Below, piece after piece: positions 17,997 through 26,313 of a DNA stretch of 30,000 nt. The stretch lies in the NCBI GenBank assembly GCA_905221605.1, contig CAJNDS010002065.1, positions 170,001 to 200,000 of the forward strand, written 5' to 3'. Under the pieces are notes generated by a model. That model saw only the letters and a program-made list of their open reading frames with translations, searched no databases and was not told the DNA's origin. The position numbers and the translations under genes were made by a program. Numbering within the stretch: position 1 is the stretch's first letter; each line of letters begins with the position of its first letter. Source of the stretch: Symbiodinium natans (lineage: Eukaryota > Sar > Dinophyceae > Suessiales > Symbiodiniaceae).

Positions 17997-18148
17997 GGCA
18001 GCGTGCCCCACAGTTTAGGGTTTAGGGTTTAGGGTTTAGGGTTCAGGGTTCAGGGTTCAGGGTTTAGGGTTTAGGGTTTAGGGTTCAGGGTTCAGGGTTC
18101 AGGGTTTAGGGTTTAGGGTTCAGGGTTTAGGGCAGCGTGCCCCCACAG
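17997..18148 (+). repeat. Telomeric array bounded by a 17/18-nt direct duplication
   Basis: GGCAGCGTGCCCCACAG (17997-18013) lies immediately left of the array, and GGCAGCGTGCCCCCACAG (18131-18148) immediately right. They differ by one C. The array between has alternating blocks of TTTAGGG and TTCAGGG. This is the arrangement expected if telomeric DNA was inserted at a staggered break whose ends were filled in. Confidence 0.9.
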
Positions 18149-18149
18149 G

Positions 18150-18527
18150 GCCTCCCGCGAATGGTGGATGGCAACTACCTCGCAGCTTCGTCAACAAGTG
18201 CCCAAAGCCCAAGGTTTTAGGGTTTGGGGTTCTAAGCTCCATCTGCGTTGGAACTACACAGCCTTCAGCTGGGGGGTCGTTCAGCGTAAACCGTCCGATT
18301 CCTGGTTCCTCCTAAGAAACCATTGTGATCTCGGAGTTTTGGCACCTTAGCCTGGAGACCTTGACTTTGGGTTTAGGACGTCCTTGGGCAGCCTCTGGGC
18401 TGTTTGGCACCTTGGCGACGAAGTGACGGGCTGCTGTATATCACCATGTACCATGCAGTCCACCTGCCGTGACATTGTGCAGAAACTGTGTCCGGCTGAC
18501 GACTTGCGAGAGCGATAGCCTGGCCAA
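18150..18527. other. Gene-free interval
   Basis: Unique sequence; no frame above 60 codons and no repeat recognised. Confidence 0.45.
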
Positions 18528-18651
18528 CCCCCAAACCCTAAACCCCGAACCCCTAAACCCTAAACCCTAAAACCTAAACCCTAAACCCCTAAACCCCTAA
18601 ACCCCTAAACCCCTAGACCCCTAAACCCCTAAACCCCTAAACCCTAAAACC
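18528..18651 (-). repeat. Interstitial telomeric array, CCCCTAAA-rich
   Basis: Canonical units at the left grade into about eight CCCCTAAA units, one CCCCTAGA. Confidence 0.94.
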
Positions 18652-18741
18652 ACTTTGGGAATTTGAGCGAGCCGCGGTCCAGTCCACCGAGGCTGTGGCT
18701 GCGCCCTCCTTGGGATCAGACATGCAAATACCCCAGAAATC

Positions 18742-18822
18742 TTCTGGTTCTTAGAAGGGAATGAGGGAACTAGGGCCCTATATACCCTTTATATAGGGCA
18801 CCCTACTCAGAACCAGCCAGAA
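18742..18822 (+). mobile_element. MITE-like element, family A copy, short form
   Basis: Left TTCTGGTTCTTAGAAGGGAA and right CTACTCAGAACCAGCCAGAA are inverse, apart from an extra CTGG in the right arm. AATC flanks both sides (18738-18741 and 18823-18826), a 4-bp target duplication. The core GGGCCCTATATACCCTTT matches the copy at 3459-3586. It is 81 bp and non-coding. Confidence 0.82.
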
Positions 18823-19086
18823 AATCCAGAAACCAAGACAACTAACCAGGAGCATTGTGACTGCATAGACTCCGAACACAACTTCATATGCAAGACATTG
18901 GAAAGGCAATCCCTTGACCACATGTGCTAGGCTTGGGCAGAAGGACTCAAACACTTTTGGCTCATGATGCCACTGTGTCGCTTCTCTGCATCGAATCTTG
19001 GAAAGCGCGGAAGCCAGTGCTTTCGACTTTGCCGAGACCTCTTGGGCCAAAGCAGACCCCCCAAGAATCTATTGTACAAAACCGAG

Positions 19087-19176
19087 CCTTGGATGGTGTG
19101 GAATTCATTTCCCCCAAGTACAAAACCCCAACCTTGAATGATGTGGACGTCATTGCCCCCAAGTACAAAGCCCGGC
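19087..19176 (+). repeat. 45-bp tandem duplication
   Basis: Two adjacent copies, CCTTGGATGGTGTGGA.. and CCTTGAATGATGTGGA.., both running into CCCCCAAGTACAAA. They are about 80 percent identical. The 45-bp period equals 15 codons, and a frame is open through both copies on each strand (plus 18924-19187, minus 18962-19252). Confidence 0.85.
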
Positions 19177-19458
19177 TAGCTCTATAACTCGTGGTTCTCG
19201 TGCATCTCGTGATCTTGACACTGCAATGTTCTGGGTCCTGCGGCAAAAGCACTGCGTCCCCTCCCTACCACCCCTTGCTCTCTCCTGTGCTCCACTCCTT
19301 TGTCCCCGCCATAGACCGACAAGCACCACCACCAACACGCAAAGCACGCTTGTGGGTTGCGGTAGCTTCTTTGCACGACTCCGTGTGCATGCACAGAAGA
19401 TCAACCACATCTACATGGCTGAAAGTTTTGCACATGCCAGATTCAAACGTGTAGCTTT

Positions 19459-19765
19459 GTATGTATGTACATATACAGACATGTATATATATATGTATAT
19501 ATATACATATGTATATAGCATCAAAGCATATACACACATACACATATACATCTCTACACATATACACATGTACATGTCTACACGTATGCATACACATACA
19601 TACGTACGTACATACATACATACATACATGCATACATACAAATGTATTTACGTTTATGCATACGTATATGCATACACAAATACATACTTATACATATACG
19701 TTTACATATACATATTACTAAGACATACCCATGTACACATGAACACGTCAATGCACACGTATTTA
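19459..19765. repeat. CATA/TATG microsatellite tract
   Basis: About 300 bp of imperfect ACATAC, ACATAT, TATG and ACGT units. It reads as Tyr/Ile/His/Thr-rich peptides in several frames, including one of 215 codons. Those frames are products of the repeat. Confidence 0.9.
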
Positions 19766-19853
19766 TGTTTGTCGCGCCCCATTGTGGAAATACTGATGTC
19801 GCGGAGGAGCCCTACACAGCAGGGGCCAAACTCCGCCGCAGGACTTGCCACAG

Positions 19854-19932
19854 GTTTAGGGTTTAGGGTTTAGGGTTTAGGGTTTAGGGTTTAGGGTTTA
19901 GGGTTTAGGGTTTAGGGTTTAGGGTTTAGGGT
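19854..19932 (+). repeat. Interstitial telomeric array, about 11 perfect units
   Basis: Perfect TTTAGGG. The 6-bp inverse pair TTGCCA / TGGCAA lies close outside it. Confidence 0.96.
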
Positions 19933-20108
19933 TGGCAATGATTAGTTATGGAGAGGGAGGGAGAGAGGGAGAATGACGCAGCACTCTCAGAGTCTTGTGG
20001 CACGCAAGCGCCTCGCCGTAGGTCAGCTGGAACCGGCGCCGACCCCAACCTCAGATGAGGGTTTGTGGAATTATGCAAGCAAAGGCATGAAGATAACAAA
20101 TGGGCCTC

Positions 20109-20369
20109 CTATGGTCTGCACAAGGTGGCCTGCTTTGCACACGAATCCGGATTGTGGCTCGCACATGCTGACCTACGCAGCTGACGTTGCCATACATGAT
20201 CAGCTCCGAAGCACGACTTCCTTTGCTTAACTGGCAAAGGGCCAACCACTGCGACAGCATCTGGCGTGGAGGCAGCTAGCTGATCATAGGCATCATGCAG
20301 CGTTTCGCACGCCGGCTGCATCGCACGACTTGTCTTAGGTCTTAACTGGCAGGATGCTTGGGGTAGCAC
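20109..20369 (-). CDS. Possible exon, unknown function
   Basis: 86 codons. Residues about 15-50 (MQPACETLHDAYDQLAASTP then DAVAVVGPLPVKQ) look protein-like. No domain is recognised. The segment overlaps open frames on the plus strand. It may be one exon of a larger gene or chance. Confidence 0.15.
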   Translation of the reverse strand: MLPQASCQLRPKTSRAMQPACETLHDAYDQLAASTPDAVAVVGPLPVKQRKSCFGADHVWQRQLRRSACASHNPDSCAKQATLCRP

Positions 20370-20860
20370 TTTTAGACTGCAGCTCGCAAAAAGATGGCAA
20401 GGGCGGTCGTTCCTGCGGAGCTTGCCTCAAGCCATGGGGTTTAAGTATAAGCTCCATCAACTTGGGGCTCCAGGCTTTATCGCACATTCTGAACAGTTCC
20501 CTTGAAACACGCGGAGCGGGGTCGGGGTTGGGGAAACCGTTTCATCAGTTGATATGCAGGCCCTTCATTGGTCCATTGGGCCCGTGCTTGATCCATCAGC
20601 GACAGGTCACAGTGCACAGGCAGGTGTTCGCATCGGCGCATGGGCCATCGCTGGGCACCGGCGCTTACTTGTTGGAAGCCTTGAATTTCAGTCCAAGGCA
20701 GATTGCACAGGAGGCCTTCACAGACTTTCACGCGCCCAGAATCATGAAACTCCGACGACAAGCCCAACAACCCAAAGCCACCGTGAATCCTAACCCTACT
20801 CTTGGGCGGCTGAGGCCGCCCTATGCATCCAGAACCCGAAAAATACCCTGCACGTCCTGA
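20354..20860 (+). CDS. Possible gene fragment, unknown protein
   Basis: 168 codons in unique sequence between a telomeric array and the element at 20872. Mixed composition, with no membrane segment or recognised domain. A minus frame (20477-20770) is open beneath it. The length alone is close to chance expectation. Confidence 0.17.
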   Translation: MLGVALLDCSSQKDGKGGRSCGACLKPWGLSISSINLGLQALSHILNSSLETRGAGSGLGKPFHQLICRPFIGPLGPCLIHQRQVTVHRQVFASAHGPSLGTGAYLLEALNFSPRQIAQEAFTDFHAPRIMKLRRQAQQPKATVNPNPTLGRLRPPYASRTRKIPCTS

Positions 20861-20871
20861 ACGGCAAACAA

Positions 20872-20981
20872 CCCAGATCTTCCAAAAACCCTTAATTAGG
20901 GAATATACCCTAATTTTTACTGAGGATCCTGATTAGGAATTAGGGTGTATAACTTAATAAAGGGGTTTTGGAAGATCTGGG
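20872..20981. mobile_element. Inverted-repeat element (MITE-like), single copy here
   Basis: A 16-bp perfect inverted repeat, CCCAGATCTTCCAAAA (from 20872) and TTTTGGAAGATCTGGG (to 20981). Further pairing continues inward (CCCTTAATTA with TTAATAAAGGGG). AA on both sides could be a 2-bp target duplication. Interior AT-rich, 110 bp in total. Confidence 0.85.
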
Positions 20982-21355
20982 AACAGACTAACAAACCTCG
21001 GAGGTTGCCCACCGGCACAAGGACACCGGCCATGGGCGTCGAGCACGTCCACCGCATCCCCGGCACTTCCAGAACTCACGAAGCTTTTGGGGGGGGGGTA
21101 GGGTTTAGGGTTTAGGGTGTAGGGTGTAGGGTTTAGGGCTGTCAAGCCAGGCGAGTGAGCAAAGGCTCTATGCTTTAGGGTTGATTTGGTGGGAGACCAC
21201 TTGTGCTGGCAGAGGGGGGGTTCGGAACTCCTCCTTGTGTATACCATGGGCAACCGCGGCCTGTCCAAGCCCTGCATATTACAGAAGCCCCCCGCCCTAT
21301 TGCAAGGGCGCTCAGTCGCCAGCTGCTCGCCGTCCGTTGAATCCCCGAGCAACAC
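20954..21355 (-). CDS. Open frame reading through a telomeric array
   Basis: 133 codons. The middle, ALNPTPYTLNPKPY, is translated from the telomeric array at 21100-21139. It contains no stop only because two units are TGTAGGG. Segments on both sides (KSFVSSGSAGDAVDVLDAHG after it) look protein-like. It could be chance, or an exon invaded in frame. The 3' end overlaps the element at 20872-20981. Confidence 0.15.
   Translation of the reverse strand: MLLGDSTDGEQLATERPCNRAGGFCNMQGLDRPRLPMVYTRRSSEPPLCQHKWSPTKSTLKHRAFAHSPGLTALNPTPYTLNPKPYPPPKSFVSSGSAGDAVDVLDAHGRCPCAGGQPPRFVSLFPDLPKPLY
21100..21139 (+). repeat. Interstitial telomeric array with TGTAGGG units
   Basis: Two TTTAGGG, two TGTAGGG and one TTTAGGG unit, preceded by a run of about ten G. 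Confidence 0.9.
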
Positions 21356-21615
21356 CAGGACCTGCAGAAATCAAGGTCTGCTTGAGGGCGTCTCGTAGTG
21401 CTTCTCTGTACCGCCTTGAACCCCCACTCCTAAGCCTCGGTCACATTGGTTCCTGCCGCAACCTAGGGCAAGTATCTGGCAATGTAGGCGTGAGGGTCAC
21501 GACACACCTAACCAAAAAAGCACAGCTTGTGTTCAGCACCCTGACACATCTCGAGCGCCTCGAAACATGCTGTGCGCGTCACTCTGTGTCTTGCTCAAAG
21601 CATGGAGGCCGCTGA
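21181..21615 (+). CDS. Possible gene fragment, unknown protein
   Basis: 144 codons. The C-terminal half (YRLEPPLLSLGHIGSCRNLG then VTTHLTKKAQLVFSTLTHLE) has normal protein composition. No domain, signal or membrane segment is recognised. The minus strand is open over the first part. Chance is possible. Confidence 0.18.
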   Translation: MIWWETTCAGRGGVRNSSLCIPWATAACPSPAYYRSPPPYCKGAQSPAARRPLNPRATPGPAEIKVCLRASRSASLYRLEPPLLSLGHIGSCRNLGQVSGNVGVRVTTHLTKKAQLVFSTLTHLERLETCCARHSVSCSKHGGR

Positions 21616-21744
21616 CCCGCCAGCCCTACGTGCTAACCCGTAGATTGCGACAGACTTCCAAATCTCTAGTCTAAGCCCCTTGGTTCATAAGCCATGCTGC
21701 CACAAAATGCTGCCAACGTGCCCAAATACACCCTCATGTTTGTG

Positions 21745-21797
21745 CCCCTACACCCTAAACCCTAAACCCCAAACCCTAACCCCCCCCCCCCCCCCCC
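21745..21797 (-). repeat. Short telomeric array ending in poly-C
   Basis: Four CCCTAAA-like units run into a 17-base C tract. Confidence 0.88.
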
Positions 21798-21895
21798 AAC
21801 GGTACCCCAATGGCAATGCCACGGTGCCTTCGCCGCCTCGGCAGCGTCGGCCTCGGCGGCCTGGGCAGTCGATGAAAAAAGCGGATAAGTTCGGA

Positions 21896-21935
21896 GGGTT
21901 TAGGGTTTTAGGTCTTAGGGTTTAGGGTTTAGGGG
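21896..21935 (+). repeat. Short interstitial telomeric array
   Basis: About five units with TTTTAGG and TCTTAGGG variants. Confidence 0.88.
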
Positions 21936-22190
21936 TGGCGTATGGGAGGCGGCTAGACGACCAGCAGACGGCATGAAGCTTGGGAAGTGCGCGTGGGCAG
22001 GATTTCAGCTTGGCACAGATTCTGCTTCCTGGATGTAGGGTTCAGCGTAATGTGTCTGGAACGTTAGGTGGCGAGCACAGTCCCAGAAGCATCCAGAACC
22101 CTTCTGACACTCCAGCATTCAACTCCCGGATCTCCGAGGACCCGTGCAGCGTGGAGCAGCTTCATGGGGGCATCTCTGTCGAGGCCTGAG

Positions 22191-22236
22191 ACCCTGAACC
22201 CTAAACCCTAAACCCTAAACCCTAAACCCTAAACCC
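22191..22236 (-). repeat. Interstitial telomeric array, about 6 units
   Basis: One CCCTGAA unit then perfect CCCTAAA. Confidence 0.93.
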
Positions 22237-22308
22237 GCGGATTTCCAGAAGTCAAAGGTTAAGGCCGGCGTCAAAAATCACAGGTCCAGCTGATTCAGCA
22301 ACCCTGCG

Positions 22309-22626
22309 ATGTGCGACTGCCCCGCCCCATCTAGCCATCATCCACAAAGAAGCACGATGAAGAGGAACCTACCCAACAACCTCCCAACGCAAGGCATTGC
22401 ACCTCGAGGCCGGGAGCCCCGACCCCTTGACTGCCTTAACCACAACGGACAAGTCTGGGGTCCAGTGCCGTACTCTGCTGCCGTCCTGAGGGAGGCTGCA
22501 TCCACCTGGCTGTACTTGCAGGCCAATCGCTCCCTCCTCCGGCCCAGACATCTCCCAATCAAGCACCGGCATGCAAGCCCGTTGAACGCGGCGAAAACTC
22601 CCTCAACCCTAAACCCTAAACCTTGA
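22309..22626 (+). CDS. Possible exon running into a telomeric array
   Basis: 105 codons. Residues about 17-95 (MKRNLPNNLPTQGIAPRGRE then YSAAVLREAASTWLYLQANR) look protein-like. The last seven residues, TLNPKP and the one before, are read from the telomeric array, whose stop ends the frame. If real, the gene was truncated by the array or the array lies past a splice site. No family is recognised. Confidence 0.2.
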   Translation: MCDCPAPSSHHPQRSTMKRNLPNNLPTQGIAPRGREPRPLDCLNHNGQVWGPVPYSAAVLREAASTWLYLQANRSLLRPRHLPIKHRHASPLNAAKTPSTLNPKP

Positions 22627-22655
22627 ACCCTAAACCCTCAACCGTAAACCATAAA
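22605..22655 (-). repeat. Degenerate telomeric array
   Basis: CCCTAAA, CCTTGAA, CCCTCAA, CCGTAAA and CCATAAA units: an array in decay. Confidence 0.88.
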
Positions 22656-22751
22656 CTCCAAATCCTAGGTGCGGATGCACCGTTGCAAGCGAGAACTTGC
22701 CGAAAAAGGATGAACCTTCTTATGGTCTTGTGGCTGACCAATGCCAGCGTC

Positions 22752-22900
22752 TATATACAAATATGCATATTTTCAACATACATACATACGTACGTACGTA
22801 CGTACGTACATATGCGTATTTATATTTGTATAGCTAGCAATCTATAATATACAACATATAATGCATATGTGTGTATACAGTACATATGTATACATATATA
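22752..22900. repeat. ACGT/CATA microsatellite tract
   Basis: CATACATACGTACGTACGTA then TATA-rich and GTATAC units. Alternating purine-pyrimidine over much of its length. Confidence 0.9.
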
Positions 22901-23061
22901 CTGCATTCAGAAATACATCCCCACGTGAAGTGCACCAAGTCGGCATAGGATTGGCCTGGGAACCGACTGGGGCCTGCTTAGAAAATTGTAACTTGTTAAG
23001 AACAGCAAGAGAAAGAAATCACCAGAATTGGGAATTTATTCCTCGTAGAACATCTACAGAA

Positions 23062-23078
23062 ATAGATAGATGTGTATT

Positions 23079-23109
<31 letters not shown>

Positions 23110-23121
23110 GTGTGTGTGTGT
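23062..23121. repeat. (TA)n-(TG)n microsatellite
   Basis: TAGATAGATG then two TA runs, then TGTGTGTG. Confidence 0.93.
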
Positions 23122-23229
23122 AATCCAAGGCACTGATTCAAAAACCAAGCCCAGCATCTAAACAGCTTCTTCGGCCCCATCACCCCCTGGGGAGCTTCCA
23201 TGGCAAGAGCCGCCTGAGAAACCCCCGAG

Positions 23230-23341
23230 CCCTAAACCCTAAACCCTAAACCCTAAACCCTAAACCCTAAACCCTAAACCCTAAACCCTAAACCCTAAAC
23301 CCTAAACCCTAAACCCTAAACCCTAAACCCTAAACCCTAAC
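23230..23341 (-). repeat. Interstitial telomeric array, about 16 perfect units
   Basis: Perfect CCCTAAA throughout. Confidence 0.97.
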
Positions 23342-23391
23342 CTCCAAAGCCTTGAGCTGAATCCCTCAGTCCATCCCGCCCTCAGCTGCTG

Positions 23392-23458
23392 GATTTTAAG
23401 TTGTGTTTTTGTTTTAAGATTTTGTTTTAATTATGATTTTAAGTTGTTTTTTAAGATC
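23392..23458 (+). repeat. Degenerate TTTTAAG/TTTTGTTT repeat
   Basis: GATTTTAAGTTGT occurs twice (23393 and 23435 areas), with TTTTAAGATTTTG-like spacers. Very T-rich on the plus strand. Confidence 0.7.
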
Positions 23459-23469
23459 TTGGGGGTCGA

Positions 23470-23501
23470 GGTTTAGGGCTTAGGGGTTTTAGGGTTTGGG
23501 G
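23470..23501 (+). repeat. Short degenerate telomeric array
   Basis: TTTAGGG, CTTAGGGG, TTTTAGGG, TTTGGGG. Confidence 0.83.
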
Positions 23502-23649
23502 CTTGACTAAGGAGATTCAAGAGAGCTTGTTGCCTTTTCTCTTCTCACACGGCTGCCAGCTCGGCTGTGCTCCGGCGCCAGCTGCGCAGCGCGGCGGCGA
23601 GCCCCTGCCGGGCCTCGCGTCGGACAAGGCTGAAAAAAGGCCCTTATGT

Positions 23650-23711
23650 GGGTTTAGGGTTTAGGGTTTAGGGTTCAGGGTTCAGGGTTCAGGGATTTTT
23701 AGGGTTTAGGG
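23650..23711 (+). repeat. Interstitial telomeric array abutting an inverted-repeat element
   Basis: Three TTTAGGG, three TTCAGGG, ATTTTTAGGG and TTTAGGG units. It ends at the base before the element at 23712. Confidence 0.93.
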
Positions 23712-23821
23712 TTATACTTCCTTCTCCAAGAAGCAAAACGAACGAAGGTTAAACTTTATTACGTAGTCCTACTAAATAAGGAAGCCCAGAAAAAAATGAA
23801 CTGTCGGCTAAGGAAGTATAA
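23712..23821. mobile_element. Inverted-repeat element (MITE-like), single copy here
   Basis: A 12-bp perfect inverted repeat, TTATACTTCCTT (23712-23723) and AAGGAAGTATAA (23810-23821), closes a 110-bp AT-rich, non-coding segment. The left end touches a telomeric array directly. Confidence 0.75.
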
Positions 23822-23932
23822 GGTCTCTCAAAATGCCCCATGTGCGAATGGACAAACGGGATGCTCGTCCTTGCATGTCCGGCGTTGCCCCCGGAACCTG
23901 TGCCAGCTTCTCTTCACGGCCGAGGATTGATA

Positions 23933-24007
23933 GGGGTTTAGGGTTTAGGGTTTAGGGTTTAGGGTTTGGGGTTTGGGGTTTGGGGTTTAGGGTTTAGGGT
24001 TTAGGGG
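23933..24007 (+). repeat. Interstitial telomeric array with TTTGGGG block
   Basis: Four TTTAGGG, three TTTGGGG, then TTTAGGG units. Confidence 0.94.
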
Positions 24008-24009
24008 GC

Positions 24010-24630
24010 AGCCTGTGTTCACTGAAGCTTGGCCGCGTTGTGGCATGTGGCCCTATGCACCAACGGACCGCTTCGTAACTGAAGGGCCCTGGAGCCAGAG
24101 GTCATATAGTGTATGAGAGGAACCTCACCGAGAATTCTGCGCAGGTTGAGCAGGTCAAAGCTTACGGCAGAGTCGCGTAGCCGCTCAGTCCGGTCGGCAC
24201 GGCCTCCCAGTCCTAACCTGCCGATGACGCGTTGTCATTGCCTGTCTCTGGATCAAAACCTGAGCCAGGTCCTAGGCAGTTCTGGTCAGGGCACTGAAGC
24301 GCGTTTGCGACGCAAGCTGACTGAAGTCCAAGCTGGAACGTCTGCAGGATGTGTCCAAGAGCCAGGATTTATACTAAGGGACTGAGAGATGTGGAATGAA
24401 GATGCCACCCCGAAGCACAGAGACCCTAACGCCAAAACCTCAAAGCCCAGTCTTGTATTTCATGATGGTGCGAGCCTGCACCAGGGCCGCCGCAGCTGCG
24501 TGGAAAACTGCTTGTGACGCGCTGCCTTCTGCAAGCTGTGGCATGTCCGGGTGTGGACTTCGCGGCTTAGGGTTTGGGTTTAATCGCTCACACTCGGACA
24601 AGCCAGACGAGGCACACACACGGTCTCATG
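24010..24630. other. Interval without recognised gene
   Basis: Two plus-strand open frames (24113-24385, 90 codons; 24396-24653, 85 codons) show no domain. The second ends in GLGFRV, the peptide read from the TTTAGGG array. Confidence 0.4.
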
Positions 24631-24631
24631 G

Positions 24632-24715
24632 GGGTTTAGGGTTTAGGGTTTAGGGTTTAGGGTTTAGGGTTTTGGATTTGGGGGTTGGGGGTTGGGGTTT
24701 AGGGTTTAGGATTTA
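24632..24715 (+). repeat. Interstitial telomeric array with TTGGGGG units
   Basis: Five TTTAGGG units, then GGTTGGGG-type units, then TTTAGGG and ATTTAG. Confidence 0.93.
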
Positions 24716-25053
24716 GTGCACGTCGAGCACTTGGGAGCCACAAGCATGTGGCAGACGAGTCAAAGTGCGAGCCCACACGCCAGATCACACGAGGAGCGGT
24801 GAACACATATGAGCACGTCAATTGACCCCGTCAAGCACCAGACCGCAGCACCAACTCAGGAGCAAATGGGGAGAGTCAGGATGCTTCAGTCCTTAAAACA
24901 CCAGCACCCTGGCACCCTCAGCAAAACCCTTACGCTCGAAACATCCGGAAACACCGCCCTTTCAACCGACACCCTGAAGCCGAAGGTGTTTTGCCTCGGG
25001 CCGTGGCGTGGGGATCGCCGTTGCCACGGCCCTTGGCAACGTGCGGGAGGCTG

Positions 25054-25198
25054 CTTGGAGGTTCATGGTACTTATTAACAAATTAGAATTGTACTTATAA
25101 CTGTACTTATAACCATATTAGGGCACTTCGGGGGCTTGTAAATAGGCCAAAAATACAGTACAGGTATAATTGGTTAACAAGTACCATGAACCTCCAAG
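25054..25198 (-). mobile_element. MITE-like element, family C copy 2
   Basis: Termini CTTGGAGGTTCATGGTACTT and AAGTACCATGAACCTCCAAG are fully inverse for 20 bp. The element is 145 bp. TG lies on both sides (25052-25053 and 25199-25200). The reverse complement aligns with 70-206. The minus strand call means it is opposite to that copy; the element itself has no coding strand. Confidence 0.87.
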
Positions 25199-25199
25199 T

Positions 25200-25800
25200 G
25201 CAGGGTCTGTGGGCCTAGGTTTTTTGGTATCGAGGAGCCGCGGGGTTGGACATCACCGCGGCAGCACCCTGCTCGGATATTTGGGCTGGAAATCAATTCC
25301 CATATCTTTTCAAGCGGCAAGGAGTTCGGCAAAGTACATACGACTGACAACCCCATAGCTTGCTTTGCGCAGAGGCGCCGTTGTCGCAGGCGACCCGCCC
25401 GGAGCCGGTTGAGACCTTAAGGAGCTGGGCCGAGATCTGAATTGCGCACAAAAGGGCTTGAGAGCTTGGGGCTTCAAGCTAGTCTACAGCGACGGACAGA
25501 GCAGTGACCTGAATCCGGCGCAACTTCAGCAACTAAGCTTCTGACTTGCCAAACACAAGTCTACTTCCAACCAACTGGGAAAGAAAGTGGCGTGTTGACT
25601 AACGCCTTGGTCTTCCAGGTGCACACCTCTCGCGCCGATTTTCTGTGAAGAGCAGCATCGTCGATGGTGGCTGAGATTGGCAAAGTAGCATGTGGGAGCC
25701 CAAACGATCCGGAACGGTTGCCCGGCAAGTTGACAACGAGCCATTGATGGATATTGATGGCTCACAAAGGCTGCATAAGACAGAACCCGCAAGACATGCG
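25200..25800. other. Interval without recognised gene
   Basis: Open frames under 90 codons on both strands; no repeat or RNA gene recognised. Confidence 0.4.
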
Positions 25801-25807
25801 TTTGGGT

Positions 25808-26005
25808 TCACTCATGGCATTCGCCATCTTTGATGCAACCCTCTCTGAACCTCTTCGTCAAACACGCCCTCGCTATCGCCATACCTCTTGTCGCCCTGGA
25901 GTGTAGTGGTGGAGGTGGTACCTTGAAGGTCCCTGCGAGAGAGTTGCAACCCTCGGCCACGAGCTCTGAAACTTGACCCATCCTGCTCAGCCTGCTCTGG
26001 GCCAT
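25808..26005 (-). CDS. Possible exon, unknown function
   Basis: 65 codons (MGQVSELVAEGCNSLAGTFK within it). A second minus frame over the same bases ends GDKRYGDSEGVFDEEVQRGL.., preceded by a C-rich stretch and CTCCAG, which resembles an AG splice acceptor. Which frame, if either, is coding cannot be decided by eye. Confidence 0.14.
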   Translation of the reverse strand: MAQSRLSRMGQVSELVAEGCNSLAGTFKVPPPPLHSRATRGMAIARACLTKRFREGCIKDGECHE

Positions 26006-26313
26006 GCGAAAACGGCACCCCGCGATCTAGGAGTGAGCTTTGGGAGTTCCAGGTTCCGGAAGTTGGGCTTTAGGACATAGACCGTGGCGACTTCAGGGCT
26101 TAAGCTTCAAGCATTCTGAGAATAACAGCCTGGGCTGCCTGGCCCGTAAGGAGCCTGAGAGATCGCTCGCCCGCCGGTCAGAGAATCGATGTTTTCATGT
26201 GCCGCACGACCTCCAGCAGCCTGATTCAGGCATGTTGTCTGCTTGCTTTATCCCAGCTGTGACAGTGGGTTGGGAATGGAAGGAGGGGTGGTACAGGGTT
26301 CAAGGGCCAAAAG

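Noticed and set aside
19226-19873. 215-codon plus-strand frame as the largest gene
   Set aside because: More than half of it is the CATA microsatellite (Tyr/His/Thr/Ile repeats), and it ends inside the telomeric array at 19854. Microsatellites of period 4 or 6 keep frames open artificially.
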